Assembly (NCBI RefSeq): GCF_024713975.1
Contig: NC_091102.1
Coordinates: 18,191,501 to 18,255,500, forward strand
Direction: 5' to 3'
Source of the DNA: Paralichthys olivaceus
Lineage: Eukaryota; Chordata; Actinopteri; Pleuronectiformes; Paralichthyidae
Length of the DNA stretch: 64,000 bases
Positions 58,638 to 64,000 of this stretch are shown here, one piece after another. The notes beneath the pieces were generated by a model. It did not search any database. It was not told the origin of the DNA and was given only the letters and a program-made list of their open reading frames with translations. The translations under genes were made by a program, and so were the position numbers. Each line of letters starts with the position of its first letter. Positions within the stretch are counted from its first letter, which is position 1.

Positions 58638-58884
58638 CTTTTGGTGCAACAAGCTCTCCATAGATGACCTCTGGTATTACCTTGGTAATTTGGTAAACAG
58701 CTGTGCGTGCGAATAGATGCTTAGTGATGAAAGGGTTTCCAGACCACTGATTGGTTGGTTTTAATTCCCAGTTGTTGCACTACTGACTTCAGACAAGATA
58801 CTTAGTGAGATGAGGAGACAGACCTTGTGTGTTAGTCAGGGAGGTATACTACAAAGGGAGGAAAGTAAAGTTTTCTTTCTACTC
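58638..58884 (+). promoter_or_regulatory. Flank A of OR15, A/B mosaic, with conserved motif
   Basis: Motif CCACTGATTGGTTGG at 58744-58758. Same B-like patch after the motif as in OR12, so the two 5' flanks share a conversion event or ancestor. Confidence 0.5.
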
Positions 58885-59817
58885 ATGATGGATAATGTCT
58901 CTGTGATAACAATATTCTACCTTTCAGGTTTAAATGAGAAAATGAGCGAGAGGTTTATTCTCTTCTTTCTCAGTTTGTTGTGTTACTGTGTCATTTTGCT
59001 GGTAAATATAACTCTTATTGTGACCATCACCTTGGATAAAAACCTCCATGAACCAATGTATATTCTGTTGTGTGCATTTTGCATGAATTCTCTTTATGGA
59101 ACAACAGGTTTCTTCCCCAAATTTCTGTGGGATCTGCTCTCTCCTGTTCATGTCATCTCTTATTCTGGATGTTTTCTTCAGGTTCAGGTACTGTACTCAT
59201 TTGCAGCCAGTGACCTCTCTTTTCTTGCAGTGATGGCATATGACAGATATGTGGCTATATGTCGACCACTGCAGTATAACTCTGTCATGTCAAAGCAAAG
59301 ACTCATAAAGTTACTGTGTTTCTCCTGGTCCACACCTTTCTGCGTTATGGGCATAAATATTTGTCTGACATCCAGACTGAAGTTATGCAGCCCGTATATT
59401 GCCAGACTCTTCTGTATGAATTGGTTCATTGTTGCACTTGCTTGTTTCCCAGCTGAAACTATGGTTAACACCATAGTTGCATATATTTCAATATTATTTT
59501 ATGTATCTCATGGTGTATTTATAGTTTGGTCCTACATATTTCTCATTAGAACATGTGTAAATTCTATAGAAAACAGGGCAAAGTTCATGCAAACATGTGT
59601 GCCACATTTACTCTCCTTGATCACTTTTCTTTTCACTATACTTTTTGACTTTATTAATATCAGGTTTGAATCAACATATTTATCTCAACCCCTGAAAAAC
59701 TTTATTTCAATGGAATTTCTTATCATACCTCCCATTATGAATCCTCTCATTTATGGTTTCAAATTGACCAAAATTCGAAAGAGATTACAGGATGTTTTTA
59801 CTTTTAAAACCAGTTAA
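58885..59817 (+). CDS. Olfactory receptor OR15
   Basis: Intact 310-residue odorant GPCR, start at MMDNVS. Hallmarks as in OR4. Sites: SERF at 21-24, T49, V100 in TM3 (QVQVLYSFAASD), TM4 STPFCVMGI, MNWF at 178-181, TM5 MVNTIVAYISILFYVSHG, IFLIRTC, TM6 ILFDFINIRFESTYLSQPL, tail LQDVFTFKTS. TM5 is like OR8 while TM6 to tail is like OR6 and OR12, a clear mosaic. Last complete gene of the array. Confidence 0.94.
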   Translation: MMDNVSVITIFYLSGLNEKMSERFILFFLSLLCYCVILLVNITLIVTITLDKNLHEPMYILLCAFCMNSLYGTTGFFPKFLWDLLSPVHVISYSGCFLQVQVLYSFAASDLSFLAVMAYDRYVAICRPLQYNSVMSKQRLIKLLCFSWSTPFCVMGINICLTSRLKLCSPYIARLFCMNWFIVALACFPAETMVNTIVAYISILFYVSHGVFIVWSYIFLIRTCVNSIENRAKFMQTCVPHLLSLITFLFTILFDFINIRFESTYLSQPLKNFISMEFLIIPPIMNPLIYGFKLTKIRKRLQDVFTFKTS

Positions 59818-60506
59818 CGTGTGTGCTGTTTCACCTGTTGATGGCTTTTGTTACACATTATTTTCTTATAGAGTAACAACCGAGGGTTTTGCAGTTTCAT
59901 CAAACATTAGTTTGGTATGCGTTGCTGAATGTCTATTCAGAAGAATGTTTGAACTTTACAAAGTTTGTGTTGCATGTTTTTGTATATACGTGTTTATGTG
60001 TGTAGGGTGATTAATCATGTGCCTCTTTTAAAATTGTGACCACTCTAAATTAAACATTGAATGGTAGCATTTCCTTTTTGTATTTACATGATTTCCACTC
60101 ATCTGATGGTCGAGTCAGTTGCACAGTGATTCATTGTTGGAAACTTCGGTGCACATTCAGTAAAAGGATGTCATTAGATATATTCAATTCAAATTCAAAA
60201 CAACTTTCTCCGTCACTGGAGGGCAATTGTACGGCACACAGAGCATGTCAAGACAAGGGAAAACAGGAAGGAAACAATGATGACATGAGTGCAAAGGAGT
60301 TGAACTGCCCTGGGAACAAAGGTTCTGCCCTTCTCCTCTGAGTCCTGCAGCCAGGGCAGCGAAGTCGGAGTCCTGAGGGGAGCCATTCAAACGCTGGGAA
60401 GAGAGCATATTTTCAATGTTGTGTAAATTTATTAAAGCCAGAATAATGTTACCATAAACATGTATCAAACAGTTTTGAAAATTATAAATCATGTATTTCC
60501 ACTATG
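59818..60506 (+). repeat. 3' flank block d3, copy 3 (short)
   Basis: Matches d3 to about the CATGTATTTCCACTATGA word, then jumps to the d3 end next to an OR relic. About 1.2 kb, including the MITE, is absent relative to copies 1 and 2. Confidence 0.8.
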
Positions 60507-60609
60507 AATTTTTTTTTTATCATATTTTGTGACTCATGTTGTGATTTATCTAGAGACTAGGGATCTGCTTTCTCCTGTTCATCTCATCTCTTACTCTGGA
60601 TGTCCTGTT
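60507..60609 (+). pseudogene. OR relic with the psi-OR7/psi-OR13 breakpoint
   Basis: Carries the same flank word AGAGACTAGGGATCTGCT and about 50 bp of OR coding sequence up to TCTGGATGTCCTGTT (SGCPV), then ends. It is the third instance of the D83 breakpoint. Confidence 0.8.
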
Positions 60610-61560
60610 AAAATGTCTTTTTTGAAGATGTTTTGCATTTTATTGAATAAAAATGAGCATTTTACTGCAAGGAATATTTTTTTTTCTAAGAATGATTAAT
60701 TTTGTATCTCATTTTTATTTTCTGTCAAACTTGTTAAATCAAATACTTTACTGTACATATTAATTTATGTTCATAATTTATATTTGTATATTGGACTGCC
60801 ATAAATGTTGCATGATAAATCTACTGATAGCCTTGCCACTGAGCTACTGGAAAAGCAAAAGTAACTCTCACAAAAATAGATCTTCAAAAACAGAGGGAGC
60901 TCATTCATTAATAACAAAATGTTGAAAAAATACAACTTCTGTTACTTAAGGGAAGCAGTAAATAAACACAACATATACATTTCGGACTTAAGTGAAAGTT
61001 GCTTTTCGTCTGACTCACAGGAAAACAAAAACGTAGTTTAAACTGAAGAGATCTTTCCAACTTTATAATAGAAGCAGTTCGCTGAAGCTGTAGCAATATA
61101 GATGAGAATAATTCCAGTAGTTTTAATAATAGTCTGTTATTTGCATTCAAACATTTGGCAAACAGAGGTGCAAACAAACAATAGAATCAATCTTGAACTG
61201 ACTTTATTTCTAATCTGTCTGTGCATCTTCGTTGTTTCCAGTTTTGTGTTTTATTTCATCGTTTTATTATTTCTCTGATTTAACTAACAGCCGATTTTGT
61301 TTTGCATTTTCCTTTTATTTTATCCTTATTACATCATGTGATGAATATATTTCTCTGTTGTTCACTTTCCATGTTGATTATTTGTTGAGATAAAAACTTG
61401 CTGATTTAGATAAGGAATCATTTGAAGACCCAGTTATATGAGAAATGCCCTATTCATGCAGCTGAGTATTTTCCCTATTCTCCTTTCAGGTTGTAGTGAC
61501 TGTAGCTTTTGAAACATTCTGTTTTAATTATCTAAATAATCTGTTAAAATAATAATAAAT
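60610..61560 (+). repeat. Diverged 3' flank block
   Basis: Aligns loosely with d2 and d4 (AATGTCTTTTTTGAAGA, CATGTTGATTATT, GTTGTAGTGACTGTAGCTT). No gene recognised. Confidence 0.5.
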
Positions 61561-61599
61561 TATCTGTGGTGTAGCCAAAAGCTTCCATACTTGGTCTGA

Positions 61600-62404
61600 T
61601 CTTTTCTATCTCTTGTCTCCTGCTAAACAACATTTGGAAACATTTCTTAAAACCATTATCTGGGTGATACAGAGATCTAGCTCCTCCTGGAGGCGTATCA
61701 ATACAGCACACTAACTAACCTCAAGCTCTGGTTTCAAGACAGCAAATCCTGAATGGCTGCAAACTTAAAATCTGACTTTTCTTTGGACTAGTGGAACAGA
61801 CAAACAATTATTTCTGCCAAGCATGGCCCTCATGGCTTCCTCTGTTAAAGTACAAGCAGAAACTTTTGTAATCAGTGTGAATGTATTCATAATTGATGAT
61901 TTGCTCTTTGTATCTGATGTCACAACCCAACTCAAGGCTAGGCAAAGTGGGGGAGGCCACACATGAGTATAACCTAAAAATAAGTTTATTTAAAGAAATG
62001 CACACTAAATGAAAAATTTAGTAATCAACTAAAACCGAATTCTGTGGAAGTCATGGGGGAGAGGGGGACTGGCTGAATGTCACCAGCGTATTTACTGCAG
62101 CCAGACAAGTGGAGGTGAATCTCCCAACAGGCTCCTGCAGAGAGGCCGGCTTTGAGAAGGTCATCACACTGACCTGGAGAAAAAAAAACTCTTCCCTTAT
62201 CATAGCATCCCACCTTAAAGACTGCAATTCTTTACATATTCAAAACAGTTCTTCTTGTTTATCTTAACTCCAACTGGTAAGATATGCAACAATAAGAGCA
62301 AAAAGAGGAAGCACAATTCTCCCATTACTGCCTCCACACACATGTATGCTTTCTCAAAAGAAGAAATGGCAAATATGTAACATCTGTCTCAAGTTGGGTT
62401 CATG
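61600..62404 (+). mobile_element. LINE relic (RT C-terminal region), disrupted
   Basis: Fragments read NGCKLKSDFSLD near 61755, like WMAANFLxLNxDKTE, and DCNSLHIQ near 62222, like RLDYCNSL. The part after 62195 parallels the LINE relic in d1 (19880-20090). About 300 bp between them is unassigned. Old and inactive. Confidence 0.5.
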
Positions 62405-63117
62405 TAGAGCTGGGGGATATGGAAAAAAATTTGGTTAATATCAATATATATATATATATATATATCGAGATTTAAATCAAATAACCCGAAAATAAATGTT
62501 TTGCACATTTGTGTTAATGTACAATGTTCTTCTTATGTATTTATGTATTTTCTTATGCAAAAAACTGATGTTACTTGTTCGTACAATCATCCTGAGCCAA
62601 TGCACTTTACTTGTAACATTTCATACAAACCACTACAGTGAAAAGGTTTATAACATGTACATACTCAGCATTTGTTTTATTTTATTTTAATAACATTTTT
62701 CCATTGCCTTTTTCTATTTCTTTATTCTGGGGTCTACCTCATTGTGACCTGCTGCTGTAAAATCCGATTTTCCCCGGTGTGTGGCTTAATAAAGTTTTTA
62801 TCTTATCCTATCTTAAATCAGCGCCACTGCTCTGAGGTGCATTACTCCCCTGGTCAACAAGTGACTCCGCTCCTCTGATGCTTTGTAATCATCACCCTTA
62901 GAACTGATCTTTATAAAAACCTGCTGAATTCATATTTATGTTCCTGGATAAACGGGGCAAGTTAAAACACTGCGAACTTCTGTCTGTGGAAGTGTGTGTG
63001 TGTGTGTGTGTGTGTGTCTGCTCATCTCTATCAATGTTATAACAACATGTCTAAAATTTCTATCGAGGAAAAGTTATACCGCGATAATTATCGATATTGT
63101 TTTATCACCCAGCCCTA
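62405..63117 (+). mobile_element. hAT-like non-autonomous element with nested retroposon tail
   Basis: Starts TAGAGCTGGGGGATATGG and ends TTATCACCCAGCCCTA, inverted ends typical of a common fish MITE group. Flanks GGTTCATG and TGTTCAAG could be an imperfect 8-bp target duplication. Inside are an AT run (62444-62465), a retroposon-like 3' tail (62680-62812, ending TTTATCTTATCCTATCTTA) and a GT run (62992-63017). No transposase is seen. Confidence 0.6.
62992..63017 (+). repeat. (GT)13 microsatellite
   Basis: Uninterrupted GT dinucleotide run inside the hAT-like element. Confidence 0.95.
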
Positions 63118-63645
63118 TGTTCAAGTCTCAAAGTTGTTGATTCAGATGCCCCAGAGAGCGAGGCCCCAACTTCAACTCTTTTGTGTATTACACCAGTGGC
63201 AAGACATAATGACACAATGTGATTTAGGAATGGATGCTTTAGGCTTAACTATCCAATTGGATGTAACACCTACATGCAACATAGAGTGACTGCAATTCTA
63301 GCCATTCATGGAGGTGCTGTTAGAATGGGTGACACAGGGTGAGGGAGATATAAGGAGAATGCCGTGAGACGTCTTCAGACTTGAGGGTGACAATTGCTCA
63401 TGTTACTCTGGTAGCTGGTATATTGCTCCACCTTCTGGTCTCCTTGATGCATCAAGTCTATATTTAACTCTTCTGCGTATCAGCTGCCGCCCAAGTTCTC
63501 ACCAGCTTCCAGAAAACTTCCATAGCAGTGCACTGCACTTCAAACAAAATTAAACAAAAAACAGTGAGATGAGGGGACGGTACCTGTGTTAATTATGGAG
63601 GGATACTACCCAAGGAAAAAAAGGAATATTGTACTTCTACTCACA
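63118..63645. other. 5' region of OR16, unlike flanks A and B
   Basis: No CCACTGATTGG motif is seen. Only the last 85 bp (AGTGAGATGAGG, GGAGGGATACTAC, CTTCTACTCA) align loosely with flank A. The rest is unassigned. Confidence 0.55.
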
Positions 63646-64000
63646 ATGGATAACGTCTCTGTGATTAAAATATTTTACCTTTCAGGTTTAACTGAATCAG
63701 TAAACTACAGGTTTATTCTCTTCTCACTCACTTTATTGTGTTACTGTGTCATTTTGCTGGCAAATCTTTCTGTTATTGTGACCATCATCTTGGATAAGAA
63801 CCTCCATGAACCAATGTATATTCTGCTGTGTGTATTTTGCATGAATTCACTTTATGGAACAACAGGTTTCTTCCCCAAATTTCTGTGGGATCTGCTCTCT
63901 CCTGTTCATGTCATCTCTTATTCTGGATGTCTCATTCAGGTTCAGGTACTGTACTCATTTGCAGGCGGTGATCTCTCCATTCTTGCAGTGATGGCATATG
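63646..64000 (+). CDS. Olfactory receptor OR16, cut by the window end
   Basis: Open frame of 118 codons running off the window just before the DRY motif (last residues LAVMAY). Starts MDNVSVIKIF with one M where the others have MM, because the codon before is ACA-type, not ATG. N3-V-S glycosylation site, AN in TM1 (39-40), LHEPMY, the TM3-top cysteine in SGCLIQ. It is more diverged than OR4-OR15 in TM1 (FSLTLLCYCVILLANLSV) and TM3 (QVQVLYSFAGGDLSI). Whether it is intact cannot be judged here. Confidence 0.88.
   Translation, partial: MDNVSVIKIFYLSGLTESVNYRFILFSLTLLCYCVILLANLSVIVTIILDKNLHEPMYILLCVFCMNSLYGTTGFFPKFLWDLLSPVHVISYSGCLIQVQVLYSFAGGDLSILAVMAY

Noticed and set aside
1-64000. CRISPR array, operon, phage or tRNA/rRNA gene
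   Set aside because: No regular spacer repeats, no cloverleaf seen, and all context is vertebrate.

Overview
The window is from a fish genome, most likely a percomorph teleost. It holds a head-to-tail cluster of olfactory receptor (OR) genes, all on the plus strand. The evidence is a set of single-exon seven-transmembrane reading frames carrying OR signatures (LHEPMY, MAYDRYVAIC, a three-cysteine extracellular loop 2, PPxxNPxxYG), set in AT-rich DNA with teleost-type LINE, Tc1-like and MITE repeats. The receptors resemble the fish delta-type group; that assignment is from memory of the family, not from a search.

Layout. 1-4.1 kb: non-coding DNA with a MITE and a Tc1-like relic. 4.1-9.4 kb: a duplicated pair of 315-residue receptors (OR1, OR2) separated by a LINE fragment that itself carries a MITE. 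9.4-11.3 kb: a broken L2/CR1-type LINE. 12.1-13.1 kb: a divergent receptor (OR3). 13.1-17 kb: non-coding DNA with a possible solo LTR and MITE-like pieces. 17-60.6 kb: a tandem expansion of one receptor subfamily. It has ten full-length genes (OR4, 5, 6, 8, 9, 10, 11, 12, 14, 15), two truncated pseudogenes (psi-OR7, psi-OR13), a fragment at 60.5 kb and four 55-bp relics. 60.6-63.6 kb: diverged flank DNA, a LINE relic and a hAT-like element. 63.6-64.0 kb: a further receptor (OR16) cut by the window end.

The expansion is built from a few interchangeable blocks, named here for reference. Two 5' flanks occur: A and B. Four 3' flanks occur: d1, d2, d3, d4. A 1.9-kb cassette called M lies directly upstream of six of the seven A flanks. 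The order is A-OR4-d1-B-OR5-d2-M-A-OR6-d3-psiOR7-d2-M-A-OR8-d1-B-OR9-d2-M-A-OR10-d1-B-OR11-d4-M-A-OR12-d3-psiOR13-M-A-OR14-d2-M-A-OR15-d3(short). The C-terminal tail type follows the 3' flank, while the 5' flank varies independently. This suggests that the nearly identical coding exons served as sites of unequal exchange or gene conversion.

Each receptor is expected to work alone in an olfactory sensory neuron as an odorant GPCR coupled to a Golf-type G protein. The genes do not form an operon or pathway. I found no tRNA, rRNA, CRISPR array or unrelated host gene. Nothing here is clearly a new molecular system; the most interesting features are the block shuffling, the repeated cassette and a conserved upstream motif.
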